A stretch of DNA of 49,946 bases from Oscillospiraceae bacterium (GCA_017460955.1 JAFTZY010000081.1:1-49946), one strand, 5' to 3'; shown: positions 18,205 through 28,648, numbered from the stretch's first letter. Translations and numbers: made by a program. The notes: generated from the sequence alone by a model not told the origin.

Positions 18205-18244
18205 AAAAGGGCACGTCTCTCTGTGAAGATCGTGCCCCTTTTTT
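18205..18244 (-). terminator. Terminator-like hairpin after gmd
   Basis: GGGGCACG..CGTGCCC followed by TTTT on the minus strand; the plus strand also ends in a T run. It lies 25 bp after gmd and 17 bp before the next start codon, so it may act as an attenuator between sugar synthesis and transfer genes. Confidence 0.7.
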
Positions 18245-18268
18245 GCTTGTTATCCGTTCCTATGCCGA

Positions 18269-19483
<1,215 letters not shown>

Positions 19484-19522
19484 TCAGTCCGTTATCATAC
19501 GCATAGTGTTGCGTCAGTAACC

Positions 19523-20593
19523 TTACAGCAGCTCTTCTCTGCCCTCTTCGCGCAGCTTGGCAAGGACCTTCTTGATGTCCTGTGTGCTGTTCTTGTCGCA
19601 CACAAGGAGTGCATCGGGGGTATCGACGATGACCATGTCCTCGAGTCCTAAGATGGCCACGGTGCGCTTGCCGCCGCAGACCGTGCAGTTGCGGCTTGCG
19701 ATGCTCACGATGTCGCCGTCGAACATATTGCCCTCGACATCGGTGGTGTTGATGCGCTCGAGTGCAAGCCAGCTTCCCACGTCATCCCAGCCGAAATTGC
19801 CGGGGATGGTGTAGATGCTCTCGGCCTTCTCCATGATGCCAAAATCAATGGACTCCGACGGCAGGCCGCGGAATTTCTCATCGAGCACCTCTGCAAACGC
19901 CGGTGTGCCGTAGCTTTCGGCGATGGGCTGCAGGCCATTGTAGAGAACGGGCATATAGGCGCGGATGTTGTACAGGATGGACGAGGCCTTCCAGATGAAC
20001 ATGCCGCTGTTCCACAGGTAGCCGCGGTCCTTCAGATAGCTCTTGGCGGTGGCAAGGTCGGGCTTTTCCACAAAGCGCTCCACGCCGTATACGCCGTCAC
20101 GGCCGCTGCCCTTGATGAACTTGATATACCCATAGCCGGTCTCGGGATAGGTCGGGGTGATGCCGAGGGTCACAAGGTTGCAGCCCTCCTCGGCGGCACG
20201 CGCTGCCTTGCGCAGGGTGTCGATGTACATCTCCTCGGCATGGATCAGGTGATCCGACGGGAGCACGAACATGATCGCATCACCGTACTTCTTCTCGATG
20301 ATGGAGGCCGCCAGACCCACGCAGGGCGCGGTGTTGCGCGGTGCGGGCTCTGCGATGATGTTCTCCTTGGGAAGTCCCGGGAGCTGCTCGTGCAGAAGGT
20401 CCAGATACGCGGCATTGGTGACGATGTAGATGTCCTCCTGGGACACCAGGGGCTCGAGGCGCTTGACCGTTTTCTGGATCATCGTCTCGCCGTCACTGGT
20501 CAGCGACAGGAACTGCTTGGGACAGGTCACTCTGCTTTTCGGCCAGAAGCGTTCGCCCTTGCCGCCAGCCATAATGACTGCTGTTCTTTTCAT
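19523..20593 (-). CDS. manC: Mannose-1-phosphate guanylyltransferase
   Basis: Makes GDP-mannose from mannose-1-phosphate and GTP. 356 aa, so only the nucleotidyltransferase part, without the isomerase domain of the bifunctional form. The pyrophosphorylase signature GGKGERFWPKS is at 10-20, PKQF follows, then FVEKP and WDDVGSW. AGGAGG 7 nt before ATG 20593. It follows the sugar transferase gene by 12 bp and feeds gmd. Confidence 0.96.
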   Translation of the reverse strand: MKRTAVIMAGGKGERFWPKSRVTCPKQFLSLTSDGETMIQKTVKRLEPLVSQEDIYIVTNAAYLDLLHEQLPGLPKENIIAEPAPRNTAPCVGLAASIIEKKYGDAIMFVLPSDHLIHAEEMYIDTLRKAARAAEEGCNLVTLGITPTYPETGYGYIKFIKGSGRDGVYGVERFVEKPDLATAKSYLKDRGYLWNSGMFIWKASSILYNIRAYMPVLYNGLQPIAESYGTPAFAEVLDEKFRGLPSESIDFGIMEKAESIYTIPGNFGWDDVGSWLALERINTTDVEGNMFDGDIVSIASRNCTVCGGKRTVAILGLEDMVIVDTPDALLVCDKNSTQDIKKVLAKLREEGREELL

Positions 20594-20605
20594 GTGAATT
20601 CCTCC

Positions 20606-22021
20606 TTAGCTCTTCTGTTCTTTATTCTCTTTCTTTTCCGGGTGCAGCTCCGGATGCAGAAGCTCGGCATTGCTCTTCTGGATCGGGAACAGCGTGGTTT
20701 TCAAGGTCAAAAGACAGATCTGGATGTCACGGAACATCGAATAGCTCTCGATATACATCAGATCCATCTTGAGCTTGTCATAGGGGGTGGTGTCGTACAC
20801 GCCCGTGACCTGCGCATAGCCGGTCAGACCGGCCTTGACATGCAGGCGGAAGCGAAATTCCGGGAACTGCTTCTCGTATTCCTCGCACAGCTCCGGCCGC
20901 TCCGGACGCGGTCCCACCACGGACATTTCGCCCTTGAGGATGTTGATGAGCTGCGGGAGCTCATCGAGCCGGCACTTGCGCATGAAGCGGCCCACCGGCG
21001 TGACCCGCTCGTCATGGTCCGTGGACACCTGCGGCGCACCGTCATGCTCGGCATCCGGGATCATGCTGCGGAATTTATAGACATAAAAGGGCTTGCCCCA
21101 CTGGGTCAGGCGCTTTTGCTTGTAGAGCACGGGACCTCCGTCACAGAGCTTGATGGCAAGGGCGCACCCGAGCATCAGGGGGGAGGTCAGCACCAGAAAG
21201 ACGATGCTGAAGGCAAGGTCAAAGGCGCGTTTCATAAACCGCTGCTCGAAGGTCAGGCCGAAATTGCGGCACAACAGCAGCGGCGTATCAAACAGGCGGA
21301 TGTCATCGGCGCCCCGCAGGATGATGTCGGAGATCTTCGGGGCGATATAGGCACGCAGCTGCTTGTCAAAGCAGAACTTGACAAGATCGTTTCTGAGCTG
21401 TGCCGGGATGTCGCAGATGATGACGCCGTCAAAGCGCAGGACCTTCTCACAGATCTCGTCAAAGCCGGCCGAGGCGCTCACGGATTCACAGATCATATAC
21501 TTGTCCACCCGGTAGCTCATCTTCATGACGAGGGCCGCCGCCGCGGGACTGCCGTAGACGATCACGAGCCGCCTGGGCGGGTACAGGATGAAGTAGAGCC
21601 GCTGCGCTAAGAGCGTCCAGCACACGAGCACGATGAACTCCGCGAGCGTGAGCAGCACGATGGGGCGCGGTGCCACGAAATCGCGGGCGATCAGGCTGAT
21701 CTGCAAATAGGTGATGAGGTTCGAGCCGAGCACGGAGAGGATCTGTGAGAACAGCACGTCCGTGCGCCGCAGGTACCCGACCTTGAAGCCGCCGTAGACC
21801 TTGAAAAACAGAAGCAGCAAGGCGGCGTAGATGGCAATGACGACCCAGTTGCCCTTGCGGTAGAAGGGCAGCACGATGGTCTCCGAAAAAAACGTATACC
21901 AGACATATCCGAACTGCACCGTCAGCAGTCCCAGCAGGATGACCGCCGAAAAGAAGGAGACCATATGCTTGTACTGCTCGCGGCTGCGCACGGATCTGCC
22001 GGACTTCCCCGTTGTTTGCAA
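20606..22021 (-). CDS. Polyprenyl-phosphate sugar-1-phosphate transferase (polysaccharide initiation)
   Basis: Starts repeat-unit assembly by moving a sugar-1-phosphate to undecaprenyl phosphate at the membrane (WcaJ/RfbP-type). 471 aa. Four N-terminal helices (about 24-45, 58-75, 90-115, 122-145), a CoA-binding-like central domain (RRLVIVYGSPAAA..), one more helix (FDLAFSIVFLVLTSP) and the catalytic C-terminus: KFRSM, CRLDELPQLINILKGEMSVVGPRPE. Start is TTG 22021 with GAGAGGA upstream; no better start exists. First gene of the cluster, under the promoter at 22115-22143. Confidence 0.92.
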   Translation of the reverse strand: MQTTGKSGRSVRSREQYKHMVSFFSAVILLGLLTVQFGYVWYTFFSETIVLPFYRKGNWVVIAIYAALLLLFFKVYGGFKVGYLRRTDVLFSQILSVLGSNLITYLQISLIARDFVAPRPIVLLTLAEFIVLVCWTLLAQRLYFILYPPRRLVIVYGSPAAAALVMKMSYRVDKYMICESVSASAGFDEICEKVLRFDGVIICDIPAQLRNDLVKFCFDKQLRAYIAPKISDIILRGADDIRLFDTPLLLCRNFGLTFEQRFMKRAFDLAFSIVFLVLTSPLMLGCALAIKLCDGGPVLYKQKRLTQWGKPFYVYKFRSMIPDAEHDGAPQVSTDHDERVTPVGRFMRKCRLDELPQLINILKGEMSVVGPRPERPELCEEYEKQFPEFRFRLHVKAGLTGYAQVTGVYDTTPYDKLKMDLMYIESYSMFRDIQICLLTLKTTLFPIQKSNAELLHPELHPEKKENKEQKS

Positions 22022-22114
22022 GTCTTTCGTCCTCTCTTGAGCCGGTGTGCGCCTGACAGCGCCGCTCCGGCGTGATACCCTGTTCTTTCTGTATGGGCGA
22101 TCCTACATATGTTC

Positions 22115-22143
22115 ATTATAACAAACTGCCCCCCCGCTGTCAA
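22115..22143 (-). promoter_or_regulatory. Polysaccharide cluster promoter
   Basis: Minus strand TTGACA (22143-22138), 17-bp spacer, TATAAT (22120-22115); leader of about 85 nt with no recognised riboswitch. Confidence 0.9.
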
Positions 22144-22250
22144 TAGCTTGACACTTTTTTTCAAAATGATTTGTGATTTTCTACAATTTCTCCTGGAAAA
22201 TCTGCCCAAATACGGGCATTTCCGGGTTGGCAGGGGGCCGTATGCGTGCC

Positions 22251-22283
22251 AAAAATTCCCCCGCGCCTTGCACAGCGCGGGGG
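22251..22283 (-). terminator. Terminator of the 1170-aa LRR-dockerin gene
   Basis: CCCCCGCGC..GCGCGGGGG stem followed by AATTTTT on the minus strand, 28 bp after the stop codon. Confidence 0.9.
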
Positions 22284-22311
22284 AAGGGGCACGATCGTGT
22301 ACAGCAGCGCA

Positions 22312-25300
22312 TCACAGCGCGAGCAGCAGCTGCTTTAAAAGGGTGAGGTCCGTGACATTGAGGGCTTTGTCCTCGTCCATGTCGCCGTTCCTCCAGCTTC
22401 TGACGGAGGCAGCCTTGCCGAGCAGGCGCTTTTGCAGCGCAACGACGTCCGTGACGTTCAGGACACCGTCGGCGTTGACATCGCCCTTGAACCGCTCCGT
22501 GCCGGGCTCGGCGGTGTTGTCGTACAGATAATAATGGTAGGGGGCAAGGTTCGTGTTCCGGTCCACACCGAGCGCCGCCACTTCATCGGGGGTGAGCTCG
22601 AGCGCGTCGAGGTACTTCGCATCGACAAGGCCCTGCTCCGTCAGCACGGCAAGGGTGGACAGGCTGCTGCTGGAAATGGCGCTGCTGTCCGCCTTCCAGA
22701 GCCCTTCCGTTTCCTTATAGACAAACCGCACGGTTTTGCGGGTTTCGGTGACCTCCACATTGGAATAGATGTATTCATAGCTTCCGGTCTCGCTGTTGTA
22801 TTTGGATGTGCGGTCATAGGAAAGCGTCGGGACGGGAACATTGTTCAGGATGATGTCGGCGGTCGGATGATCGGCAAACACCGCACCGGGGACATAGGCC
22901 TCATACTGGTTGAGATAGCGTCCGTCCACCCAGGCATCGGAGGCATAGCCCAGACTGCCGCTCCAGTAGAGACTGCCGTCAAGGGCGGAAGCGGTCGTGC
23001 TGAAGTAGTTCCGGTCATCCTTCCTGTACAGGTAGGCATACATATTATAGGTGCCGCCGTAGACGGAGGCCATCCCCACCATGCGCACCCATGCGCCGTC
23101 ACCGACGGTATCGCAGACCTGCTCCCAGGTGAGCCGGTCGTCCTGCGGCACGTCATCCTCCACGGTAAGGGCGGCATAGGCATCGAGCACGGCGCGGCAG
23201 CGGTCGAGCGTCAGGGACAGGTCGCTGCCCCGGAAGGTATAGACATGGGAGATCATATCGGCATCAATGCCCTGTCCGCTGCCGTTACCCTGCCCGCCGT
23301 AGCTGCGGGTCTCGCCGTTATAGGTCACGTCGATCTCGGCATGGTAGGCGCTGTTGCGCTTGGTGGTTGCCGTGCTGTCAAGCCGCTTTGCCACGCTTCC
23401 CATCATGGACGGGAAGCCCAGTGAATCATAGCGGAAGGGGTAGACCGCCGTTGCAAAGAGGGACTGATTGTCCTGCCGGCGGTAGGGGCTCTGGATATAG
23501 AACGCCTGATCGGCATGCGCACTGTTCGACAGGAACCAGTAGGGATTCGTCCGCTCGACCGTCCCGCGGATATAGGAGCCGCTGTAGAGACAGATGGACG
23601 AGAAGCCCTCCTGCACGGCATCCATGTTGTCAAAGAAGCTGTCCTTGGCGGCATAGGTATGGATGAGGTAGTCCACATCATCGTACAGCTCCGGCAGGGT
23701 GAAGGTGGTCTCCACATCCGCCCAGATCGGGTCATAGTCATAGACGATCGTCCATTCTCCCGTGGACAGGTTCAGGGACTCGACCGGACGGGGCGGCTCT
23801 GTCTGGATATCCAGCTGGAGCGTGACCGTGCCGCCGTCCGTGTAACTGCTCTTAAAGAGGTAGCCGCCGTTTACCCGCAGCGTCTCGGCATCGTCATACT
23901 GCACATCCGCAAAGACGGTCTCCACGGCCTCGATCCCCGCTTCCTCCTCGCTGTAGACCGTCTCCTTGTCTGCGAACCGGAAGGACTTCGGGTCGGGATT
24001 GTCCGTGCGCACAAAGAAATACTCGTTGAACGGCGGGAGCAGGGGAATGATCTCATAGGTATAGGCGGCAGCCGGACTTCCGAAAAGCGCCACGAACTGC
24101 CTGTCATACATCTTGGCATAGCTCTGTGCCAGCGAGCCCTCATAGCCGTAGATCACGGTTGTCTCGGGCAGCGCATAATCATCCAGACGGGTATACATAC
24201 CCTTGACGGTCACTTCGGCAAGCGACGAGCAGTCGACTAAAGCAGCAGACCGCACGATCCGGAGGCTCTCCGGGAGCGTGATCGAGGTCAGTGCGGTGCA
24301 GCCGTCAAATACCTGATAGCCGATCTCCTCGATCCCCTCCTCCAGCGTCACCTCACACAGGGCGCTGCAGCCCTCGAAGAGGACCAGCGGAAGGCTCTTG
24401 ATGCTGCCGGGGAGCGTGATCGAGGTCAGCGCGGTGCATTCGCCGAATGCACTTTGCCCCAGCTCGGTCACACTGTCAGGGATCGTCACGGAGGTCAGCT
24501 TGCTGCACCAGTAGAAGGCATCGCCGCCGATGCTGGTGACGCCCTGCGGGATCGTGACCGATTCCACCTTGGAATTGAAGAAGGCACTGTCTGCGATCTT
24601 GGTGACACCGTCCGGCACGGTGACGTCACCGGTGACGGACGCACAGATCAGGATCCCGTTAATGACTACCATCGGATCCTCCTGAATCCTTGCCTTCAGC
24701 CACGGCGTGCGATCGAAGGCACTGCCGCCGATCTCCGTGACACTCTCCGGGATCGTCACATCCGAGAGCTGCTCACACAGGTCGAATGCCCCCTCGCCGA
24801 TGAAGGTCACGCCCTCCGGGATATGCGCCTGCTCAAGAAGATCGCACCAGTAAAAGGATTCACTTCCGATCCAGGTCACACTGTCCGGAATGTTGACATC
24901 CTGCAGCTTATGGCAGCAGTAGAACAGCCTGCCGGGGATCTGCGTGAGCCCTGACGGGAGATGTACAGCCGTCAGTGCGGCGCAGTTGCTGAACACACCG
25001 TATTCGAGCTCCGTGACACTGTCCGGAACTGTGACCGTCTCCAGCTTCCAGCAATTATAAAAGGCGCAGCTGTCGATGGTTGTCAGGCTGTCCGGCAGGG
25101 AGATCGCTGTGAGACTCTTGCAGTTGTAGAACGCATACTCGCCGATGCTTGTCAGGCTACGGGACAGGGTCAGGCTTTCCATCGCCTCACAGTAGGAGAA
25201 CGCATACTCACCTATGCTTGTTACGGTATCCGGCACAGTGACCGACAGCAATTGCGGACAGTCGATGAAGGCACGGTTTCCGATGCTTGTCAGCCCCTTT

Positions 25301-25824
25301 GGGAGTGACACACCGGTGATCTTATCCCGGCTGTCCTTCCACGGGAGCTTGCTGACGTTGCTCCAGTTTTCCATCGCTCCGTAGCCGCTGATCGTGAGCA
25401 TTCCGGTGTCCGCATCGAACTGCCAGTTCAGGTGCTCGCCGCAGCTGCCGGAAGTGGGCGCCTCCGTAGCCGCCTGTGTCTCGGCCTCGGCCGCATAATA
25501 CGCCTGTGTGAGGGGCTCGGCCTCCTCGGGGGAGGGCTCGCTTTCCGGAGCATTTTCCTCGGGGGATGTTTCCACATCGGTCTCCTCGGCAGGTGCTTCG
25601 GTCTCCTCGGCGGGCACATCGGTCTCCTCGGCGGGCGCATCGGTCTCCTCGGCGGGTGCTTCGGTCTCCTCGGCGGGTGCATCGGTCTCCGGCTGCACCG
25701 GGAGCGTTTCGGTATACAGCGGTGCAGTCGGGTCCTCGGCGCGCACGGGGAGTACGGCAAGCGGACTGAGCGTCATGGCTGCCGCGCTGAGCAGGGATAT
25801 CATATGTGTGATGGATCGTTTCAT
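22312..25824 (-). CDS. Secreted BspA-like leucine-rich-repeat protein with C-terminal dockerin
   Basis: 1170 aa. Sec signal peptide (1-29, MKRSITHMISLLSAAAMTLS..). An acidic linker (about 38-115) contains five 7-residue APAEET repeats. Residues about 130-165 form a GWxFD-like cap (LNWQFDADTGMLTISGYGAM). Sixteen or so LRR_5 units of ~23 aa (LTSIGEYAFYNCKSL type) span about 165-560. A ~540-aa region of unknown fold follows. The last ~60 residues are a type I dockerin with two calcium loops, DVNADGVLNVTD and DMDEDKALNVTD, so it should dock on a scaffoldin cohesin. CGGAGG precedes ATG 25824. Likely an adhesion or substrate-contact subunit; no enzyme domain seen. Confidence 0.9.
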   Translation of the reverse strand: MKRSITHMISLLSAAAMTLSPLAVLPVRAEDPTAPLYTETLPVQPETDAPAEETEAPAEETDAPAEETDVPAEETEAPAEETDVETSPEENAPESEPSPEEAEPLTQAYYAAEAETQAATEAPTSGSCGEHLNWQFDADTGMLTISGYGAMENWSNVSKLPWKDSRDKITGVSLPKGLTSIGNRAFIDCPQLLSVTVPDTVTSIGEYAFSYCEAMESLTLSRSLTSIGEYAFYNCKSLTAISLPDSLTTIDSCAFYNCWKLETVTVPDSVTELEYGVFSNCAALTAVHLPSGLTQIPGRLFYCCHKLQDVNIPDSVTWIGSESFYWCDLLEQAHIPEGVTFIGEGAFDLCEQLSDVTIPESVTEIGGSAFDRTPWLKARIQEDPMVVINGILICASVTGDVTVPDGVTKIADSAFFNSKVESVTIPQGVTSIGGDAFYWCSKLTSVTIPDSVTELGQSAFGECTALTSITLPGSIKSLPLVLFEGCSALCEVTLEEGIEEIGYQVFDGCTALTSITLPESLRIVRSAALVDCSSLAEVTVKGMYTRLDDYALPETTVIYGYEGSLAQSYAKMYDRQFVALFGSPAAAYTYEIIPLLPPFNEYFFVRTDNPDPKSFRFADKETVYSEEEAGIEAVETVFADVQYDDAETLRVNGGYLFKSSYTDGGTVTLQLDIQTEPPRPVESLNLSTGEWTIVYDYDPIWADVETTFTLPELYDDVDYLIHTYAAKDSFFDNMDAVQEGFSSICLYSGSYIRGTVERTNPYWFLSNSAHADQAFYIQSPYRRQDNQSLFATAVYPFRYDSLGFPSMMGSVAKRLDSTATTKRNSAYHAEIDVTYNGETRSYGGQGNGSGQGIDADMISHVYTFRGSDLSLTLDRCRAVLDAYAALTVEDDVPQDDRLTWEQVCDTVGDGAWVRMVGMASVYGGTYNMYAYLYRKDDRNYFSTTASALDGSLYWSGSLGYASDAWVDGRYLNQYEAYVPGAVFADHPTADIILNNVPVPTLSYDRTSKYNSETGSYEYIYSNVEVTETRKTVRFVYKETEGLWKADSSAISSSSLSTLAVLTEQGLVDAKYLDALELTPDEVAALGVDRNTNLAPYHYYLYDNTAEPGTERFKGDVNADGVLNVTDVVALQKRLLGKAASVRSWRNGDMDEDKALNVTDLTLLKQLLLAL
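25576..25683 (-). repeat. 21-bp tandem repeat coding for APAEET(D/E) units
   Basis: Five units of 21 bp within the linker of the LRR-dockerin gene. Near-identical codons between units indicate recent slippage expansion. Confidence 0.9.
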
Positions 25825-25865
25825 AGGCTGCCTCCGTTTTTTAATGGGTGGGTCTCTACAGTATG

Positions 25866-25894
25866 ATTGTAGCAGAAAACAGCGAAAATGTCAA
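25866..25894 (-). promoter_or_regulatory. Promoter of the 1170-aa LRR-dockerin gene
   Basis: Minus strand TTGACA (25894-25889), 17-bp spacer, TACAAT (25871-25866). Confidence 0.9.
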
Positions 25895-25973
25895 TCATTT
25901 CCTGCGATGCGCCGCATATTTTGGCGCTTTTGCACAAGTGGTCCACCCTCCTTTTTGTATATTGCGCCGGGAC

Positions 25974-26010
25974 ATAAAAAACCGCTGTACGAACATGTAC
26001 AGCGGTTTAT
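25974..26010 (-). terminator. tRNA-Pro terminator
   Basis: Minus strand AAACCGCTGTAC-ATGTTC-GTACAGCGG followed by TTTTTTAT, just downstream of the tRNA 3' end. Confidence 0.92.
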
Positions 26011-26019
26011 CAAAACAAG

Positions 26020-26096
26020 TGGTCGAGGTGACAGGATTCGAACCTGCGGCCCCTACGTCCCGAACGTAGTGCTCTACCAAACTGAGCCACACCTCG
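26020..26096 (-). tRNA. tRNA-Pro (anticodon CGG)
   Basis: Cloverleaf on the minus strand: acceptor CGAGGTG/CACCTCG, anticodon stem CTACG/CGTAG around TT-CGG-GA, T arm GCAGG-TTCGAAT-CCTGT, discriminator A and an encoded CCA. The anticodon reads CCG. Single-gene unit with its own promoter and terminator. Confidence 0.96.
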
Positions 26097-26110
26097 TCTC
26101 AACATTCCCT

Positions 26111-26139
26111 ATTATACCACATCCGCGGAGATTTGTAAA
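26111..26139 (-). promoter_or_regulatory. tRNA-Pro promoter
   Basis: Minus strand TTTACA (26139-26134), 17-bp spacer, TATAAT (26116-26111). Confidence 0.85.
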
Positions 26140-26183
26140 GGGGCAAACTGCACAAATTTCAAAAAACTTTTTTTGCGTTTTTA

Positions 26184-26212
26184 TTGACGAAATCCATCAG
26201 AAATGTTATAAT
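26184..26212 (+). promoter_or_regulatory. Citrate synthase promoter
   Basis: TTGACG (26184-26189), 17-bp spacer, TATAAT (26207-26212). Leader about 100 nt. Confidence 0.88.
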
Positions 26213-26316
26213 AAAAGGTATACCGCTCACAGTGTGTATATGTGATTGACGCGGGGAAGAATGATTCTCATTTTTCCCATGTCCCAAAATCCCAGAAAGA
26301 AAGGACTGGATGCAAC

Positions 26317-27681
26317 ATGGCAAGATATGATTATGCAAGCGCTGCCACCCCGCTCATCGAGGAACTGGCAGGGATCTGCTGTGACGAGTTCCCGATCGAT
26401 CCGGAGCTCTATACAAAATTCGATGTCAAGCGCGGTCTGCGTGATCTCAACGGCAAGGGGGTGCTCGCGGGTCTGACCAACATCGGCAACGTCTGCGCCT
26501 CCAAGGAGGTGGACGGCAAGAGCGTTCCCTGCGACGGCAAGCTCTACTACCGCGGTGTGGACGTCGAGGAGCTCGTGGCGGGCTTCATAAGGGACGACCG
26601 CATGGGCTTTGAGGAAACGGCGTACCTGCTGCTGTTCGGGCGTCTGCCGGACCGCACGCAGCTTGCGGATTTCCAGAAGCTCCTGGCGGATCTGCGCTAT
26701 CTGCCCTCCGTGTTCACACGCGATGTCATCATGAAGGCACCGAGCGACAACATGATGAACACGCTGGCCAAGTGCGTGCTCACGCTCTACTCCTACGACA
26801 GCCGCGCCAATGACGTTTCGATCCCGAACGTCCTGCGGCAGTGCCTGTCGCTCATCAGCCTGTTCCCGCTGATCTGCGTATACGGCTATCAGGCGTACCA
26901 TTTCAAGGCGGGGCAGGACCTGTTCATCCACCAGCCGAACCCCTCGCTCTCGCTGGCGGAGAACATTCTGTACATGCTGCGCAAGGACTCGCAGTTCACG
27001 CCGCTCGAGGCAAAGCTGCTGGACATGGCGCTGGTGCTCCATGCCGAGCACGGCGGCGGCAACAACTCCACCTTCACGGTGCATGTGGTCTCCTCGTCGG
27101 GGACGGACACCTATTCTGCGATCGCGGCTGCGCTCGGCTCCCTGAAGGGACCCAAGCACGGCGGTGCGAACATCAAGGTATGCCAGATGTTCGACGATCT
27201 CCAGGCACATGTCAAGGACTGGGAGGATGAGGACGCACTGCGGGACTATCTGCGCAGTCTGCTGCACAAGGAGGGCTTCGATCATTCGGGGCTGATCTAC
27301 GGGATGGGACATGCCGTGTACTCCATCTCGGATCCGAGAGCGCGGGTCTTCAAGGGCTTTGTGGAGAAGCTGTCGGTCGAGAAGGGGAGAGAGAAGGAAT
27401 TCGAGCTGTATGCGCGTGTGGAGCGTCTGGCATCGGAGGTCATCGCGTCGGAGCGCCGCATTTACAAGGGCGTATGCGCGAACGTGGATTTCTACAGCGG
27501 GTTCGTGTACAGGATGCTCGGCCTGCCCGAGGAGCTGTTCACGCCGATCTTTGCGGTAGCAAGGATCGCCGGCTGGTCCGCTCACCGCATTGAGGAGCTC
27601 ATCAACTCCAACAAGATCATCCGTCCGGCATACAAGGCCATCGTCGATCAGGTGGCATATGTGCCGATGGAGGAGAGATAA
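26317..27681 (+). CDS. gltA: Citrate synthase
   Basis: Condenses oxaloacetate and acetyl-CoA to citrate; in a fermenter it mainly feeds 2-oxoglutarate and glutamate synthesis. 454 aa. Catalytic histidines lie in LHAEHGGGNNSTF and YGMGHAVYS; the PKHGGANIKV segment and the C-terminal arginine region (ARIAGWSAHRIEE) are in place. Start taken at MARYDYAS, with AAAGGA about 11 nt upstream; the 25 earlier in-frame codons overlap the transcript leader. Strong terminator directly after the stop. Confidence 0.95.
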   Translation: MARYDYASAATPLIEELAGICCDEFPIDPELYTKFDVKRGLRDLNGKGVLAGLTNIGNVCASKEVDGKSVPCDGKLYYRGVDVEELVAGFIRDDRMGFEETAYLLLFGRLPDRTQLADFQKLLADLRYLPSVFTRDVIMKAPSDNMMNTLAKCVLTLYSYDSRANDVSIPNVLRQCLSLISLFPLICVYGYQAYHFKAGQDLFIHQPNPSLSLAENILYMLRKDSQFTPLEAKLLDMALVLHAEHGGGNNSTFTVHVVSSSGTDTYSAIAAALGSLKGPKHGGANIKVCQMFDDLQAHVKDWEDEDALRDYLRSLLHKEGFDHSGLIYGMGHAVYSISDPRARVFKGFVEKLSVEKGREKEFELYARVERLASEVIASERRIYKGVCANVDFYSGFVYRMLGLPEELFTPIFAVARIAGWSAHRIEELINSNKIIRPAYKAIVDQVAYVPMEER

Positions 27682-27683
27682 TA

Positions 27684-27710
27684 AAAGCCCCCGCAAGGGG
27701 GCTTTCCCTT
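27684..27710 (+). terminator. Citrate synthase terminator
   Basis: AAAGCCCCC-GCAA-GGGGGCTTT then CCCTTTT, 3 bp after the stop codon. Confidence 0.93.
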
Positions 27711-27965
27711 TTAGAGGTGAGAGGTGAGAGGTAAGAGGTTAGATTCTTAGACTTGATAGACCTTGAGTGGGCCTTCGGCTTTTAGAGGTTAGAGGCGAGA
27801 GGTTAGAGGTTAGATTCTTAGACTTGATAGACCTCTCGTGGGGGCCTGCGGCTTTTAGAGGTGAGAGGTAAGAGGTTAGAGGTTAGATTCTTAGACTTGA
27901 TAGACCTCTCGTGGGGGCCTGCGGCTTTTAGAGGTGAGAGGTAAGAGGTTAGATTCTTAGACTTG
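27707..27965. repeat. Tandem array of the L-element left end
   Basis: Four successive units of about 70 bp, each with AGAGGTN iterons, AGATTCTTAGACTTGATAG, and (first three) a GACC..GGCCT-GCGGC tail, starting near 27707, 27778, 27852 and 27926. The last unit runs into element L2. No gene. Confidence 0.85.
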
Positions 27966-28565
27966 ATAGTTCCTGGATTGGGGGCTCCGCCCCCGGCGGG
28001 GTTCTCTTCTTTTGTGAATTTATCTTCACCCCGCCAGAGGTGCGCTCGTCCGCACCTCTGGACTCCGGACGGCAAAGGGCTGCCGCCCTCTGCACGCCTG
28101 CAAAGCAGGGGGCACGCCCCCTGCACCCCCTGTGGGGACTGCGGGGTACCCTATCCGGCGGCTAACCGCCGCCGGGTTGTGATGCGCGTTCGGTGCGTGA
28201 GGTGCGTTCCCGGACAAGCGCATTTCGGGTGTGAGTTTCTCTCTGCCTTTTTCCCGGAACTCACGCGCATACGCACCTGGTTCGCCCGGCACTGCGGCAG
28301 CAAGTCCAGTATGCATCCCACCGGAGAACGCGCTTAGGTTTTAGTAAGCCAGGGTATTCGGTCGAAAGGTTAGCGATCACCGAAGTACTGTCTCCCCCTA
28401 AACGCTTAAAAGCAGGTGCAGGCCTGCAAGCCCTGCTGCCCGGGGGAGTCCAGAGGGGGTGCAGGGGTCCGCCCCTCCATCAGGGTCTCACCGGGGGCGG
28501 AGCCCCCACAAGAGGTCTATCAAGTCTAAGCATCTAACCTCTTACCTCTCACCTCTAACCTCTAA
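27926..28565. repeat. Long palindromic element, copy L2
   Basis: Left arm from TTTTAGAGGTGAGAGGTAAG; right arm ends in iterons (ACCTCTT, ACCTCTC, ACCTCTA) at 28565. Contains the conserved CCTGGTTCGCCCGGCAC block in the right arm, CCAGAGGTGCGCTCG..CGCACCTCTGG and GGGGGCTCCGCCCCC. The centre is near 28240 (GGTGTGAG..CTCACGC). The right end is 1 bp from the -35 box of coaX. Short frames in it are not maintained in the other copies. Confidence 0.85.
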
Positions 28566-28566
28566 G

Positions 28567-28595
28567 TTGACATTTCCCCTCCATTCTGCTACAAT
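28567..28595 (+). promoter_or_regulatory. coaX promoter
   Basis: TTGACA (28567-28572), 17-bp spacer, TACAAT (28590-28595), immediately after element L2. Confidence 0.9.
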
Positions 28596-28648
28596 AGAAG
28601 GAGCGGGGGACCAACCCCCAAAAGAAAAGAGATCTGGAGGAATATACC

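Noticed and set aside
25576-25683. Regular 21-bp repeats that could suggest a CRISPR array
   Set aside because: No spacers; contiguous units in frame encode the APAEET linker of a secreted protein.
26143-26155. 13-mer GCAAACTGCACAA shared upstream of gltA and cellobiose phosphorylase (39398-39410)
   Set aside because: Exact 13-mers are expected to recur by chance several times in 50 kb, and only the second copy forms a dyad.
26227-27696. 489-aa minus-strand open frame opposite citrate synthase
   Set aside because: Antisense shadow that even extends over the terminator and promoter region.
27963-28337. 124-aa frame in L2 that resembles a 127-aa frame in L3 (30803-31186)
   Set aside because: The similarity comes from the DNA repeat. 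The frames diverge by frameshift between copies and are absent from L1 and L4, and neither has a ribosome site.
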